Positions 63,634-64,000 of a DNA stretch of 64,000 nucleotides are shown piece by piece. The first letter of the stretch is position 1; every line of letters begins with the position of its first letter. The notes below the pieces were generated by a model. It made no database searches. It had not been told where the DNA came from and worked only from the letters and a program-made list of their open reading frames with translations. Source of the stretch: Capra hircus (taxonomy: Eukaryota > Chordata > Mammalia > Artiodactyla > Bovidae). Both the position numbers and the translations under genes were made by a program. The DNA is taken from NCBI RefSeq assembly GCF_001704415.2, contig NC_030822.1:52817345-52881344 (forward strand), in the 5' to 3' direction.

Positions 63634-63740
63634 TTGTTGTTGTTTAGTCGCTCAGTTGGGTCCGAAATTTTGTGGCCCCATGGACTGTATGTAGCCCACT
63701 AGGCTCCTCTGTCCATGGGATTTCCCAGGCAAGAATACTC
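63634..63740 (-). repeat. Bov-tA type SINE, truncated
   Basis: 'ttgttgttgtttagtcgctc', 'ccccatggactgtatgtagc', 'gggatttcccaggcaagaat'; the remainder is missing. Confidence 0.87.
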
Positions 63741-64000
63741 GGGAACCACTGTCCTGACCCAATCCTCTTGTTTTACTGAGAGGAAACTGAGGCTGGGAAG
63801 GGAAGCAACTTGCTAATAGCCACACAGAACCATTCTGTAGGAATCACCTGAAGACCTGAGCTTCAGGAAGTTGGAACCATATCCAACCATGGGCTTTCTG
63901 ATCAGGAGAGGGAGAGGGGGAGGGTTGCAGGGTCCGAGGCTGCCTTGGCAGCTAGACCTGGCATCCCATTTTTCCAGGCACAGTAACAAGTCAAAAAATG
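63741..64000. other. Intergenic, MIR-like patch only
   Basis: 'ttactgagaggaaactgagg' and 'gcaacttgctaatagccaca' (63772-63825) resemble a MIR core. The rest is unassigned. Confidence 0.4.

Overview
The window is vertebrate nuclear DNA from a ruminant, most likely a bovid close to cattle. The interspersed repeats show this: many Bov-tA type tRNA-derived SINEs, CHR-type SINEs, and 3' fragments of the BovB (RTE) LINE. The two protein-coding genes are spliced and have clear mammalian orthologues. Species cannot be resolved from the sequence alone.

Layout. 1-7.5 kb: intergenic DNA with SINEs, a BovB fragment carrying reverse-transcriptase remnants, and a GC-rich block with no gene I can assign. 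7.56-36.74 kb (+): BCL9L, the BCL9-like nuclear co-activator of beta-catenin. It has a CpG-island first exon, one probable non-coding exon, and eight coding exons whose splice sites and phases all join into a 1,495-residue protein. A second CpG island (about 22.1-22.9 kb) lies just upstream of the start-codon exon. It contains a minus-strand hairpin resembling human mir-4492. 36.7-49.1 kb (-): CXCR5, the CXCL13 receptor of B cells and follicular helper T cells. A 19-codon first exon is separated by a 9.7 kb intron from a large second exon, giving 374 residues. 49.1-64 kb: intergenic repeats, including L1 and BovB pieces, an ERV LTR-like fragment, a MER5A-like element and a truncated 5S rRNA pseudogene.

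The two genes converge tail to tail, and their candidate poly(A) signals fall within about 25 bp of each other near 36.70 kb. They act in unrelated pathways (Wnt transcription and lymphoid chemotaxis), so the shared 3' boundary is the only link the sequence suggests.

I found no operon-like or otherwise unknown multi-gene system. The observations most worth checking are an in-frame 33-nt candidate microexon in BCL9L, a roughly 670-bp GT-rich compound satellite filling most of BCL9L intron 7, the antisense mir-4492-like hairpin, a possible second BCL9L first exon, and the convergent poly(A) zone.
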